A DNA stretch of 39,247 nt from an uncultured Acidimicrobiales bacterium. Its GTDB lineage: Bacteria; Actinomycetota; Acidimicrobiia; Acidimicrobiales; SZUA-35. A program made the translations under genes and the position numbers. Positions 7,133-16,233 of the stretch are shown piece after piece; the first letter of the stretch is position 1, and every line of letters starts with the position of its first letter. The notes under the pieces are model-generated. The model was not told the DNA's origin and did not search any database. It saw only the letters and a program-made list of their open reading frames with translations. The DNA is taken from NCBI GenBank assembly GCA_937976305.1, contig CALJSB010000097.1, forward strand, positions 1 to 39,247, in the 5' to 3' direction.

Positions 7133-8296
7133 TCAGGCTTTGTTGAGGGCTTGGGTGAGATCGGCGGTGAGGTCGGCGATGTCTTCGATGCCGATCGACA
7201 GGCGCACGAGATCGTCGGGAACCTCGAGCGGCGAGCCTTCTGCCGACAGGTGGGTCATGGCACCGGGATGTTCGATCAGCGATTCAACGGCCCCGAGCGA
7301 TTCCGCCAGGATGAACAGCTCGGTCGACTCGATGACCCGAATGGCGGCGTCTCGTCCACCGGCGGCACGGAAGCTCACCATGCCGCCGAAGCCGGACATC
7401 TGCGCTGCGGCCGCAGCGTGACCTGGGTGATCTTCCAGCCCCGGGTAGAGCACGGTCGATACTGCCTCGTGCTCGACGAGCAGCTCGACAATCGCCGCTG
7501 CGTTTTCGTTGTGCCGATCCATACGGACGCCGAGGGTCTTTGCCCCCCGCAGCGTGAGATAGACATCCCACGGACCGCGCACAGCGCCAACGGCGTTCTG
7601 TATGAACCGCAAGTGAGTGTCGACCTCGCCGTTGTTGGTGGCGACGAACCCGCCAACGGTGTCTGAGTGACCACCGAGGTACTTGGTCGTCGAGTGCACG
7701 ACGATGTCGGCACCATGTGACAACGGCTGCTGGAGGTACGGAGTTGCAAAGGTGTTGTCGACGACGAGCAGCGCGTCGTTCGCGTGAGCGATCTCAGCGA
7801 TCGCAGCAATGTCGACAACCGTCAGCAACGGGTTGGTCGGCGTCTCGACCCAGACGATCTTGCAATTGTCCGGCCAGGCATCGCGCAGCACGGCCGGATC
7901 GGTGAGGTCAGCGGCTGACCACGTGATGCCGGCCCGGCCGAACACCTTCGAGATCAGACGGAACGTGCCGCCGTATGCGTCATTGCCCATCACCACGTGA
8001 TCGCCGGGGACCAGCATTCGCAAGATGGCGTCCTCGGCGGCGAGGCCGGAGGCGAAGTCGACACCAAACGCCGCGCCTTCCATCGACGCGAAGGCGCGTT
8101 CGAGCGCCGTTCGTGTCGGGTTGCCAGTTCGGGCGTATTCGTACCCCGAGTGCTTGCCAACGGCTTCCTGCGCAAAGGTCGACGTCTGAAAGACCGGCAC
8201 CGTGACGGCACCCGTGATCGGCTCAGGGTCTTGCCCCACGTGAATCGCCCGCGTGGCAAATCCGTATGCGTCGTTCTTCTCTGGGTTGTTTGTCAA
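7133..8296 (-). CDS. Cystathionine gamma-lyase/gamma-synthase (PLP-dependent trans-sulfuration enzyme)
   Basis: Cytosolic Cys/Met-metabolism PLP enzyme, 387 residues, the normal length. The start is TTG at 8296: GGAGAC (8301-8306) lies 4 nt before it, the product begins [22 protein letters not shown], and homologues start at this point. The open frame up to 8446 overlaps the preceding gene and encodes no family sequence. Family motifs are [11 protein letters not shown] (52-62), the PLP Asp180 in [14 protein letters not shown], the Schiff-base Lys205 in [12 protein letters not shown], and [17 protein letters not shown] near the C-terminus. It sits 13 nt behind cystathionine beta-synthase, so a reverse trans-sulfuration role (cystathionine to cysteine) is most likely. 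MetB-type synthase activity cannot be excluded from sequence. Confidence 0.92.
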   Translation of the reverse strand: MTNNPEKNDAYGFATRAIHVGQDPEPITGAVTVPVFQTSTFAQEAVGKHSGYEYARTGNPTRTALERAFASMEGAAFGVDFASGLAAEDAILRMLVPGDHVVMGNDAYGGTFRLISKVFGRAGITWSAADLTDPAVLRDAWPDNCKIVWVETPTNPLLTVVDIAAIAEIAHANDALLVVDNTFATPYLQQPLSHGADIVVHSTTKYLGGHSDTVGGFVATNNGEVDTHLRFIQNAVGAVRGPWDVYLTLRGAKTLGVRMDRHNENAAAIVELLVEHEAVSTVLYPGLEDHPGHAAAAAQMSGFGGMVSFRAAGGRDAAIRVIESTELFILAESLGAVESLIEHPGAMTHLSAEGSPLEVPDDLVRLSIGIEDIADLTADLTQALNKA

Positions 8297-8309
8297 CGAA
8301 GTCTCCGGT

Positions 8310-9689
8310 TCAGGCGGTTGCGGGGTCGAGGGAAAGGAAAGAAAGCAGGTCGGCACGAGCCAGCACCGTGCGGGGTCGGCCACCATCGAGCACCAGCAGG
8401 GCAGGAGCCAGATCGAGCAGGCGAACCGCGAGCTCCACGGGCTCACCGATACCGATTGTCGGCAGTTTGGGACTCATGACTTCTTCGACCGAGCGTTGCA
8501 AGACGCTGGACTCGCCGAAGGCTGCTTCCATGATGCGCAGCTCGTCGATCGAGCCCATGACCTCCGCGGTGGCGAGTGGCATGTCGTTCTTCGCCACCGG
8601 CAACTGCGAGACGTCGTGTTCGTGCATGAGCTCGACCACCTCGCGTACCGAATCAGTTGGCCGGGCGTAGAGCAGCGGTGGGATGTCGCCCTCTTTTGCA
8701 GCCAGCACATCGGAGACCACGCAGTCGGCCGTTGAGGCGCGAAGGAAGCCGAAGCCGGTCATCCACTCGTCGTTGAACACCGTCGAGAGATAGCCACGAC
8801 CCGAGTCAGGAGTGAGGACGACGACAAGATCGTCGGCCGTGAGATCCTTGGCTACTTCGAGGGCGGCGTACACCGCTGTGCCACACGAACCACCGATCAA
8901 CAGACCTTCGGTTTCGCTGACGAGTCGGGCGGTCATGAACGAGTCGGAGTCGCTGACGGGGATCACCCGGTCGATCACAGACGGGTCATAGGTGGTCGGC
9001 CAGAAGTCCTCACCCACACCTTCAACGAGATACGGACGACCTGACCCACCGGAGTACACCGACTGATCGGGGTCGCCGGCGATGATCTGTACGTCGGGGT
9101 TCTGTTCTTTCAAATACTTGCCGACGCCACTGATCGTTCCGCCGGTACCGGCACCTGCGACGAAGTGGGTGATCTGACCATCGGTTTGGCGCCAGATCTC
9201 GGGACCCGTCGTGTCGTAGTGCGCTTGGGGATTGTGCGGGTTGGCGTACTGGTTGGGGCGAAACGCATTTGGTGTTTCTTGCACGAGCCGCTCGGCCGTC
9301 GAGTAATACGACGCCGGATCCTCGGGCGCGACGGCGACAGGACACACGACGACCTCGGCCCCGTAGGACCGCAGCAAGTCGACCTTCTCTTTACCGACCT
9401 TGTCGGTGACGACGAACTTCGTTTTGTAGCCACGCTGAGCGGCAACAATCGCGAGACCGACACCGGTGTTGCCAGACGTCGGCTCGATGATCGTGCTTCC
9501 GGGTTTCAGCAGTCCGTCGCGTTCAGCGGCGAGCACCATGGCGAGGGCCGGTCGGTCTTTGGAACTGCCACCCGGGTTGTACACCTCGTACTTCACCACG
9601 ACAGGACACTCGATGTCCTTCGTGACTTGACGAAGTCTCACCAACGGTGTGTTCCCGATCAGGTCGAGAACTGAATCGGCTATCTCCAT
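8310..9689 (-). CDS. Cystathionine beta-synthase
   Basis: PLP enzyme condensing homocysteine with serine (or O-acetylserine) to cystathionine, 459 residues from ATG 9689 (AAGGAC lies about 13 nt upstream; the frame is open to 9725 without family sequence). The N-terminal fold-type II domain shows NPGGSSKDRPAL with the PLP Lys44, PTSGNTGVGLA (70-80) for substrate carboxylate binding, and the phosphate-binding GAGTGGTISG loop. The C-terminal third (from about residue 340) is a pair of CBS domains (YARPTDSVREVVELMHEHDVSQLPV and a second, weaker copy). There is no haem-binding N-terminal extension. It is first in a two-gene operon with the gamma-lyase, the arrangement expected for reverse trans-sulfuration in actinobacteria. 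Confidence 0.92.
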   Translation of the reverse strand: MEIADSVLDLIGNTPLVRLRQVTKDIECPVVVKYEVYNPGGSSKDRPALAMVLAAERDGLLKPGSTIIEPTSGNTGVGLAIVAAQRGYKTKFVVTDKVGKEKVDLLRSYGAEVVVCPVAVAPEDPASYYSTAERLVQETPNAFRPNQYANPHNPQAHYDTTGPEIWRQTDGQITHFVAGAGTGGTISGVGKYLKEQNPDVQIIAGDPDQSVYSGGSGRPYLVEGVGEDFWPTTYDPSVIDRVIPVSDSDSFMTARLVSETEGLLIGGSCGTAVYAALEVAKDLTADDLVVVLTPDSGRGYLSTVFNDEWMTGFGFLRASTADCVVSDVLAAKEGDIPPLLYARPTDSVREVVELMHEHDVSQLPVAKNDMPLATAEVMGSIDELRIMEAAFGESSVLQRSVEEVMSPKLPTIGIGEPVELAVRLLDLAPALLVLDGGRPRTVLARADLLSFLSLDPATA

Positions 9690-9717
9690 AGCGTTGCGGG
9701 TCCTTCCAAAACGACGG

Positions 9718-9743
9718 CACCTCACCCTAACAAGGGTGAGGTG
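9718..9743 (-). terminator. Perfect 11-bp hairpin between the RND gene and cystathionine beta-synthase
   Basis: CACCTCACCCT (9718-9728) and AGGGTGAGGTG (9733-9743) pair perfectly around AACA. On the minus strand it lies 107 nt beyond the RND stop and 28 nt before the beta-synthase ATG; TTTT follows 8 nt after the stem. It is probably the terminator of the RND gene. Its closeness to the next start leaves room for an operator or leader attenuator controlling the sulfur operon. Confidence 0.6.
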
Positions 9744-9850
9744 GGCCGGATGCCTCGCAGTTGGTTCGACGCGGTCGCGACTTCCCTGGGAGAACTCGGG
9801 GAACCACCGCCCCTCGGAGTCGCGTCGTTCCGTGTTCTCGCGTCGGAGGG

Positions 9851-12800
9851 TCAGGTGGCGCTGAAAAGCCCGGTTCCACCGACAGACTTCTGCCGTTCAC
9901 CCGACGGTGCTGGGGCGGATCCTGCTCCTTCGTCGCGGGTGACTTCCGTCGTCCCGAGGTCGACAGCTTCCGCAATGCGGTACCGACCGGATGGGTCCTG
10001 GACCAGCCACAGCATTCCGTCGCGTCGTTCCGCTGGGCGAGTGCCGAGCACGCGGTCGTGGGCGTCGAGCAGATGGCGGGGTGGGTGATCCACCGTGACA
10101 ACAACCGTGACCGGTGACTCCTGGTTCACTGCGGTCAACTTGCGGAGCACGGGGCCCCGACCATCAACCCGCAGACCGGCACGACGCAGGCGTTTGTTGT
10201 GCTCGAGCAACTCGCTGAAGAGGGGGGTTCCTTCCACGAACACGGTCTCGAACTGCGCCTTACCGGGCGTCTTCTGGAAGTCGAACTCGGAGCGAAGGAG
10301 ACCGCTCACGATTCGACGCCAGCCTGGATCATCTGTTTCGACGGCGGCGGGGGCGGTCGTCTCGACCTCTTCGGAGGCTGGGATCGCGACGTCTGCGGTA
10401 GAGAGGTCCTCAGCAAGGAGGTCATCAGATGAGACGTCCTCGGTTGAGGTGAAGCGAATCCGGGGGACCTCGGCCTGACGCTCTGGCGTCGTGTTCGTGG
10501 GCTTCTTTGAGATAAGCGGGATCCGACCAGACGGAACCGGATCATCAAAGAGACCCGAGCGTTGCGGCTCACCCAGTGGGACGATCATGGGTAGCGCGTC
10601 GGCATCGGGGTTGATCTTGGTGACGATGTCGTCATCCACACCCGCACGGCTGACCGGCCGGACCTCGATGCCGCGACGACGCTCGGCTCGACGCTCGATC
10701 ATCCGAGTCCACGGAGAAACGAACGGCTCCGGTTGAAGTTCGATCGGCACAGCGTCAGAAACGAGCGGCGGCGGTGGCTGGCTGTAGATCGGCATTTCGG
10801 GGATTGCGATCTCACGAAGGTGACGCAATCCCGCAGCGATCCGAGTCGACAACGGCACGGTTTCGGTGTCGGCGTCGATCTGGGTTTGTCCGGGTTGGTC
10901 TCGCTTGCCTTGTGAGGTGGCAGCCGGGAAGAGCTCGCGTGGTGGGCGGTCGCCATTGAAGGCCCTGCGGTCGAGCAACGAGCCACCGAGTGCAACACCG
11001 AGTGCCCGCTCACCGAGCACGGCCGGACGAAGCAGCCACGTACCAATGAGCAGCTCGATCACCACGCCTGCCGCAACGGCAAGCCCGAGTTGGCGAGCGT
11101 TACCAAGATCGTTGGCCACAAAGCCGAGTCCACAAAGTGCTGTGACGCCAAGACCGAGCATGGCGGCGCCACCCTCGCGTCGGAAGGCGGCGCTGACAAC
11201 GTCGGTTCGAACCTCGACGGAGTCCATTGCAGCAGCGACGTCGTTGCGAATTCGACGGAGGAATCCGATCTCGAACAGACCGACACCAACGCTGAAGATC
11301 AACGCCGCGATTTGAAGATCAACACCACCGACGTCGCTCGACACCAAGTAGTAGACGCCGAGGAGAGCGGCGGTGCCGACAAGGCGCAGCCCAAACGACA
11401 AAATCGCCATCATCAGGTCGTTGACCAACAGCAACACAGCAAGCCCACCGGCAACGCTCAGCAGCAAGACCAAGACCCAGAGATGTGAGATTCCCTGTTG
11501 AGAAACATCGCGCGCATCGACTGCGACACCAGACAACTCGAGGTCGAATGAGGGAGCCGTCTCTGGCAGCTGCGCCACGAGGTCTTGGGCTGCGGTCGAG
11601 CGTGGGGTGACCGTTGGCGTAATGATGGCCAACGTCGCGTCGTCTGTGACGAAATTGGCTGACGATGCCGGGGCCGACACAAGCGAACCAGCTGCGTAGC
11701 GACCGGTCGATGTCTCAATCCAACCAACGGTCGCGAGTGCGCTCGTTGTTCGGCTCCAGTCAGCTACCGCTTGGTCATCGACGCTGGCCGGGATGGCGGC
11801 CAGGATCGAGGAGGTCGGGTCGCCGCCGAGTTCCGTCAGTTGTTCTGACACCCGTCGTGATGTGACGCCAGGCGCAAGTGCCGACTCGTCGAGCAATTCG
11901 CTGCTCGGCACTCGAATGGCGAAGAGCCCGAGACACAGCAGGAAGCACGTGAGTCCGGCGAGCGCGGCCAGCGGCAAGTCTCGACCATCTGGCATGTTGA
12001 ACTTGAAGAGCTTGTAGTCATCTTCATCCGGCAGCGGGCCCTGGGTGGCCAGGAGGAACGGGAGCGTTCCGAAGGTGACGAGGCCTGCGAAGAGTCCGCC
12101 GACCGCCACAACACCAGCAGGTGTGCGAGCGCTACCGGCAAGCTCGAGCATCACGGCACTGGCGATGAGGCCACCGAAAAGAAGACCGGCTTCGGGTAGT
12201 AGGTGGGCCACAGCGGTCCGAATCGCATCCGCTGGTTCTTCGTCGCGCGGCGTCTTGAACCAATTGAGCAGTCGGAATGTCAAAACAGATGACACCAACA
12301 CCGCAACGAGCACGGCAGGCACTGCGGTCGTGCCGAGCGATCCGTCGAAGGATCCGGCGACTCGGCTGCCGACGAGGCCTCCGAGCAGGCTCGACAGACC
12401 AACCGTTCCGCCAGCGGCAAGACCCGCTCTTAGACCAAGCGAGGCAGCGATGAGAATCGTGAGCAGAACGACAACGGGCACAACAGCCACGATCGTTCCC
12501 CGGTTCAGACGGTCGAGCAGATCACGATCGGCGACTGCCCGTCCACCCATCGAAACCTGCGCCTGTGGGAACGTCTCCTCGAGCGTTCGCTCGATGGCGG
12601 GTAGAACCCGATCAGAGGCATCAGGCGTCAACGACACGTACAGGGCGACTCGGCCGCTGTCGGCGATCTCGCCCACCACAGCCGAAACGCCGTTGATCTC
12701 TCGCAGCGCAGGGATGGCCAGGCGCTCGAGCGCCGGGTCGTTCGCCGAGACGTTCGTGAGCGTCACTGCGACATCGGGAAGTTCCGTTGGCTCCCACGCG

Positions 12801-12961
12801 CTCGACGAGAAGGCGTCCGCGGTGATCGGTCGCGGCGTGTCAATCGCCGCAAGCGCTGACCCGGCAAGGAAGAGGACAAGCGTCGACGACAGCAGAAGAA
12901 CAACGAGTCGACGAAGAAACGCCGGGCTGGCCGGGAAGGTCAAATATGGAGCTGGGCTCAC
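9851..12961 (-). CDS. MMPL-type RND superfamily membrane protein with long C-terminal cytoplasmic extension
   Basis: Inner-membrane RND/MMPL-type exporter or lipid transporter, 1036 residues. GTG start at 12961 with AGAGG about 7 nt upstream. The first helix (about 18-39) is followed by a periplasmic domain (PDVAVTLTNVSANDPALERL..., to about 155), a cluster of helices (about 157-355), a second periplasmic domain (about 360-490) and a second helix cluster ending about residue 655 (ELLIGTWLLRPAVLGERALG). The MMPL half-repeat layout is clear. The remaining ~370 residues are cytoplasmic: a low-complexity Pro/Arg/Glu linker and a compact C-terminal domain (KLTAVNQESPVTVVVTVDHP ... DGMLWLVQDPSGRYRIAEAVDLG) that looks like a small mixed beta fold, perhaps NTF2- or IMS-like. 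Substrate unknown. Divergent from the CocE-like lipoprotein, 54 nt between start codons. Confidence 0.78.
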   Translation of the reverse strand: MSPAPYLTFPASPAFLRRLVVLLLSSTLVLFLAGSALAAIDTPRPITADAFSSSAWEPTELPDVAVTLTNVSANDPALERLAIPALREINGVSAVVGEIADSGRVALYVSLTPDASDRVLPAIERTLEETFPQAQVSMGGRAVADRDLLDRLNRGTIVAVVPVVVLLTILIAASLGLRAGLAAGGTVGLSSLLGGLVGSRVAGSFDGSLGTTAVPAVLVAVLVSSVLTFRLLNWFKTPRDEEPADAIRTAVAHLLPEAGLLFGGLIASAVMLELAGSARTPAGVVAVGGLFAGLVTFGTLPFLLATQGPLPDEDDYKLFKFNMPDGRDLPLAALAGLTCFLLCLGLFAIRVPSSELLDESALAPGVTSRRVSEQLTELGGDPTSSILAAIPASVDDQAVADWSRTTSALATVGWIETSTGRYAAGSLVSAPASSANFVTDDATLAIITPTVTPRSTAAQDLVAQLPETAPSFDLELSGVAVDARDVSQQGISHLWVLVLLLSVAGGLAVLLLVNDLMMAILSFGLRLVGTAALLGVYYLVSSDVGGVDLQIAALIFSVGVGLFEIGFLRRIRNDVAAAMDSVEVRTDVVSAAFRREGGAAMLGLGVTALCGLGFVANDLGNARQLGLAVAAGVVIELLIGTWLLRPAVLGERALGVALGGSLLDRRAFNGDRPPRELFPAATSQGKRDQPGQTQIDADTETVPLSTRIAAGLRHLREIAIPEMPIYSQPPPPLVSDAVPIELQPEPFVSPWTRMIERRAERRRGIEVRPVSRAGVDDDIVTKINPDADALPMIVPLGEPQRSGLFDDPVPSGRIPLISKKPTNTTPERQAEVPRIRFTSTEDVSSDDLLAEDLSTADVAIPASEEVETTAPAAVETDDPGWRRIVSGLLRSEFDFQKTPGKAQFETVFVEGTPLFSELLEHNKRLRRAGLRVDGRGPVLRKLTAVNQESPVTVVVTVDHPPRHLLDAHDRVLGTRPAERRDGMLWLVQDPSGRYRIAEAVDLGTTEVTRDEGAGSAPAPSGERQKSVGGTGLFSAT

Positions 12962-13015
12962 GAGAAACCTCTCGATACCAACTCCGCCCGCTGGGTAGCG
13001 TAGCGGACACTCAGT

Positions 13016-15370
13016 GTGGTGGGAAGTTTTTCCTCAGATCTCCGTCAGACTGACGTGGTGCGGCCTCTTTACTCACCCCGAATCGTTGCGCTCTTTGTTG
13101 CCAGTTTGCTGGTGGCGGGAGCGTGCACCAGCGATAACGAACCGAACGCGGCGGACGGCTCAACGACGTCACTGGCCAGCGGCGAACCGCAGACGGGCGA
13201 CAACACAACGGCAGATTCCGACGAAAATGCGGCAGAGCCGACCACAACCACTAGGCCGACGACGACCGAGCCACCAACAACACTGCCGCCGACAACGTTG
13301 CCACCCGCCGATCTCGATGTGTCGGTGAGCTTCGAACAGCTGACGGTGACTGGCGCACGACCCGGCACCGACATCGTCGCACTGGCGGCTGATGGCGAAG
13401 AACTGGCTCGCGCAACCGTGCGCCCTTCGGGATCGGCCTTGCTTCGAGAGTTGACTCCGGGTTCTGTGACACTCGAAGTCCACGACGGCGCCGAACCGAT
13501 CGCTGCCGGACCAACAGTGGTCGTGGCCGACAGCAGTCCTCCCGACCCGCGGGTCTTCGATCAACAAATCGGGAGCGGCTATGGCTACATCGAAACGCGC
13601 GACGGCACCACCCTTTCGATCAACGTCACGCTTCCCGGCTCGATCGACGCCGGCCCCTACCCCACACTGTTCGAGTACTCCGGCTACGAGCCCTCGAATC
13701 CCGGCGCCGATGATCCGTCTCGATTGCTGATCCCGGCACTCGGCTACGCACTTGTGCAAGTCAACGTGAGAGGCACCGGCTGCTCTGGCGGTTCCTTCGA
13801 TGCGTTCGAACCGATTCAAGCGCTTGATGGCTATGACGTGATCGAAACCCTGGCTCGGCAACCGTGGGTCGACGGCATCGGCATGTGGGGCGTCAGCTAC
13901 CCCGGCATCATGCAGCTGCACGTCGCCGCATCCCGGCCGCCGAACCTTGACGCCATCGCTCCCCTTTCGGTTTTGGACGAGGTTCACTCCGTCCTTTACC
14001 CCGGAGGCATTTTTAACGATGGTTTCGGGCAGGCGTGGACCTCACAAGTCAGCCGACGAGCCGAAACCGAAGGCCAGACATGGGCCCGCAATCGCATTGC
14101 CGCTGGCGACGACGAATGCAAGGCCAACCAAGAACTGCGAGAGCACAACCCCGACCTCATTGCCGAGATCGAAGCACGGCCGTTCCGCGACGCCTTCGTC
14201 GACTCCCGGTCAGCAGTCACTCGTGCTGATCAGATCGACGTGCCGGTCTTCATTGCCGGAGCGTGGCAAGACGAGCAGACCGGGGGCCACTTTCCCGCGA
14301 TGCTCGACGAGCTCGAGGCTGCGCCCGTGCTGCGCGCCTATCTCTACAACGGGCTCCACATCGATCCGCTTGGACCCGACGTACTCGTTCCCCTCATTGA
14401 GTTCTACGACATCTACGTCGGCCAACAAGCGCCAGGCATCGACGCGATCACTCGGGTGATCGCCGCCGCCGGTTTGTCGGGCATCTTCAGCGCACCGATC
14501 ATCCTGCCGCCCGACAACTACCCCGGCTTGTCACTGAGAGAGGCCCGAAACGCGTTCGAGTCCGAGCCACCAATCCGAGTGTTGTTCGAGGTCGGAGCAA
14601 CAACACCAAACGCACCAGTGGCACGATTCGAAGCCGAGTTGGATGCCTGGCCTTCACCCAGCTTGACGCCTGAGCGGTTCTACCTCGCCGGCAGCGACAG
14701 GATCTTCCCTGATCCGATTGATGCAACCGGCACACCGTCGTTCTTCAGTGATCCAAGCGAAGGCGACCGCGTCATCATCGATGACCTCGACCAAATCTGG
14801 ACCACCACTCCCGGTTGGACATGGGAGCGCTCGGGGTCAACCAACCGAATCGACTTCACCTCGGGTGTCATCGGCGAAGAGCTTGTTCTGGCTGGTCCCG
14901 CCAGTGTCGACCTTTGGGTCACCGTCGGGGGCGACGATGGAGATGTCGAAGCGACGTTGATCGAAGTTGCACCCGACGGCTCAGAGACCTACATCCAGTC
15001 TGGCTGGCTCCGCTTGTCCCGGCGTGCACTCGCAGACGACGCCACCGGACTCCGCCCGACACTCAGTCTCGGCGAGAACGACATAGCGCTGCTGTCCCCC
15101 GACGAAGAACCTGTGTTGGCTCGCATCGAGATCCTGCCTTTTGCCCATGTGCTTCGCCCTGACTCCCAGCTCCGGCTGACGCTCGACACGCCAGGTGGCA
15201 GCCGTCCACAGTGGGCCTTTGATGTTCTCCAAGACGTCACCCGCATCACCATCCATACTGGCGGCGAGTACGACTCATCGATTCTTCTGCCCGTCTTGCC
15301 GGGCATCGATCCGCCAGACACGCGACCGACGTGTGGATCGCTACGAGGCCAGCCGTGTCGAGCTGGCTGA
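13016..15370 (+). CDS. CocE/NonD-family (S15-type) hydrolase lipoprotein
   Basis: Secreted, lipid-anchored alpha/beta hydrolase of the CocE/X-Pro dipeptidyl-peptidase family (ester or dipeptide hydrolysis; substrate unknown). A signal peptide with lipobox LVAGAC precedes a Thr/Pro-rich tether (TTTTRPTTTEPPTTLPPTTL). The hydrolase domain runs from about residue 180. The nucleophile is Ser294 in GMWGVSYPG, with oxyanion-region residues in YSGYEPSN; Asp419 (AGAWQDEQTGG) and His448 (NGLHIDPLG) are the likely triad partners. The C-terminal jelly-roll (VLAGPASVDLWVTVGGDDGDVEATLIEV...) is the NonD/PepX_C domain. The start is uncertain: GTG 13016 has no Shine-Dalgarno, and GTG 13055 or 13058 would give a more typical short signal peptide (VRPLYSPRIVALFVASLL). 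It is divergent from the RND gene and may share its 54-nt promoter region. Confidence 0.85.
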   Translation: MVGSFSSDLRQTDVVRPLYSPRIVALFVASLLVAGACTSDNEPNAADGSTTSLASGEPQTGDNTTADSDENAAEPTTTTRPTTTEPPTTLPPTTLPPADLDVSVSFEQLTVTGARPGTDIVALAADGEELARATVRPSGSALLRELTPGSVTLEVHDGAEPIAAGPTVVVADSSPPDPRVFDQQIGSGYGYIETRDGTTLSINVTLPGSIDAGPYPTLFEYSGYEPSNPGADDPSRLLIPALGYALVQVNVRGTGCSGGSFDAFEPIQALDGYDVIETLARQPWVDGIGMWGVSYPGIMQLHVAASRPPNLDAIAPLSVLDEVHSVLYPGGIFNDGFGQAWTSQVSRRAETEGQTWARNRIAAGDDECKANQELREHNPDLIAEIEARPFRDAFVDSRSAVTRADQIDVPVFIAGAWQDEQTGGHFPAMLDELEAAPVLRAYLYNGLHIDPLGPDVLVPLIEFYDIYVGQQAPGIDAITRVIAAAGLSGIFSAPIILPPDNYPGLSLREARNAFESEPPIRVLFEVGATTPNAPVARFEAELDAWPSPSLTPERFYLAGSDRIFPDPIDATGTPSFFSDPSEGDRVIIDDLDQIWTTTPGWTWERSGSTNRIDFTSGVIGEELVLAGPASVDLWVTVGGDDGDVEATLIEVAPDGSETYIQSGWLRLSRRALADDATGLRPTLSLGENDIALLSPDEEPVLARIEILPFAHVLRPDSQLRLTLDTPGGSRPQWAFDVLQDVTRITIHTGGEYDSSILLPVLPGIDPPDTRPTCGSLRGQPCRAG

Positions 15371-15433
15371 GCGTGGAACTGATTGAAGCAGCGCGGTACC
15401 GTCCCCAGAGGACGACAAACAAGGAGACGGCAC

Positions 15434-16060
15434 GTGGCAGGACTACTTGACGGAGTAATGGCTCAACTCGGGCCCCAAGGTGTGGCTCAGATTGCCAGCG
15501 GACTCGGTATCGACGAGTCCGCTGCAACAAAGGCCATCGGGATGGCACTGCCGGCGATCATGGGGGGCATGGCCTCCAACGCGGCGAGGCCCGAAGGTGC
15601 CCAGGCGCTCAGCAGCGCGCTAGATGAACACAGTCCGAGCATCTTCGAACAGCTCGGCCCGCTGCTGGCTGGTGATGGTCCCGGTGGCGCCATTCTCGGT
15701 CACGTGCTCGGTCAGAAGCAGGGCAATGTCCAGCAGAACCTGGCCGGCCAGAGCGGCCTCGATCTCGGCACGATCGCCAAGCTCCTGCCGATTCTCGCCC
15801 CGATTGTCATGGGCTTTCTGTCGAAGCAGAAGAAGGAGCAAGGTCTCGATGCCGGTGGCGTTGGCAAGATCCTGCAACAGGAGCGAGCAACGGCCGAATC
15901 GTCAAACCCTGGTCTCGGTGGCCTCGGGGCCATTCTCGACGCTGACGGAGACGGATCAATCATCGATGACGTGATGGGCATGGCTCAAGGCGGCGGCGAC
16001 GGTGCGGCCAAGGGCGGCCTCGGGGGCCTGCTCGGAAAGATCCTCGGCGGCAAGAAGTAG
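15434..16060 (+). CDS. DUF937 family protein with EF-hand/dockerin-like loop
   Basis: A 208-residue Gly/Ala/Leu-rich protein of the DUF937 (YidB-like) family, function unknown. The GTG start at 15434 is set by AAGGAG seven nt upstream; the in-frame ATG at 15383 gives an Arg-rich extension and is rejected. The DUF937 core is GLLDGVMAQLGPQGVAQIAS ... SAATKAIGMALPAIMGGMASNA (roughly residues 3-55), with a second helical part LGTIAKLLPILAPIVMGFLSKQK. Near the C-terminus DADGDGSIIDDVMG (coding about 15940-15981) has the spacing of a Ca2+-binding loop (Asp-x-Asp-Gly-Asp-Gly-x-Ile). The tail is Gly-rich (GGLGGLLGKILGGKK). No signal peptide is seen. It lies 63 nt behind the hydrolase on the same strand. 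Confidence 0.85.
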   Translation: MAGLLDGVMAQLGPQGVAQIASGLGIDESAATKAIGMALPAIMGGMASNAARPEGAQALSSALDEHSPSIFEQLGPLLAGDGPGGAILGHVLGQKQGNVQQNLAGQSGLDLGTIAKLLPILAPIVMGFLSKQKKEQGLDAGGVGKILQQERATAESSNPGLGGLGAILDADGDGSIIDDVMGMAQGGGDGAAKGGLGGLLGKILGGKK

Positions 16061-16084
16061 TGCAGATTTGAGGTGCACTGGTGT

Positions 16085-16147
16085 CAGTGGTGCGCCAGGC
16101 GAAGGGACAGCGTGTTGTGTCCCTGATGCCCGTTCGGCGCACCACTG
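16085..16147. terminator. Compound hairpin (12 bp + 7 bp) between convergent genes
   Basis: CAGTGGTGCGCC (16085-16096) pairs perfectly with GGCGCACCACTG (16136-16147). Nested inside, AGGGACA (16103-16109) pairs with TGTCCCT (16118-16124) around an 8-nt loop. It fills most of the 173-nt gap between the DUF937 gene (plus, ends 16060) and the RCC1 gene (minus, ends 16234), so a bidirectional terminator is the simplest reading. No T-run is present on either side. Confidence 0.6.
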
Positions 16148-16233
16148 TCTCCAGCCTCTCGTTCCATCCCCGAGAATGCGTTCTCCCGATGACCTCTGCG
16201 GTGGCGTGATCGCTCACCGCGAGGTCGATGGGT

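Noticed and set aside
7133-8446. Upstream-extended start for the cystathionine lyase/synthase
   Set aside because: The first 50 codons overlap cystathionine beta-synthase and encode Cys/Trp-rich non-family residues; TTG 8296 with GGAGAC is better.
12045-12998. 317-codon plus-strand open frame opposite the RND gene
   Set aside because: Ser/Arg/Thr-rich shadow without helices or motifs; the RND frame explains the region.
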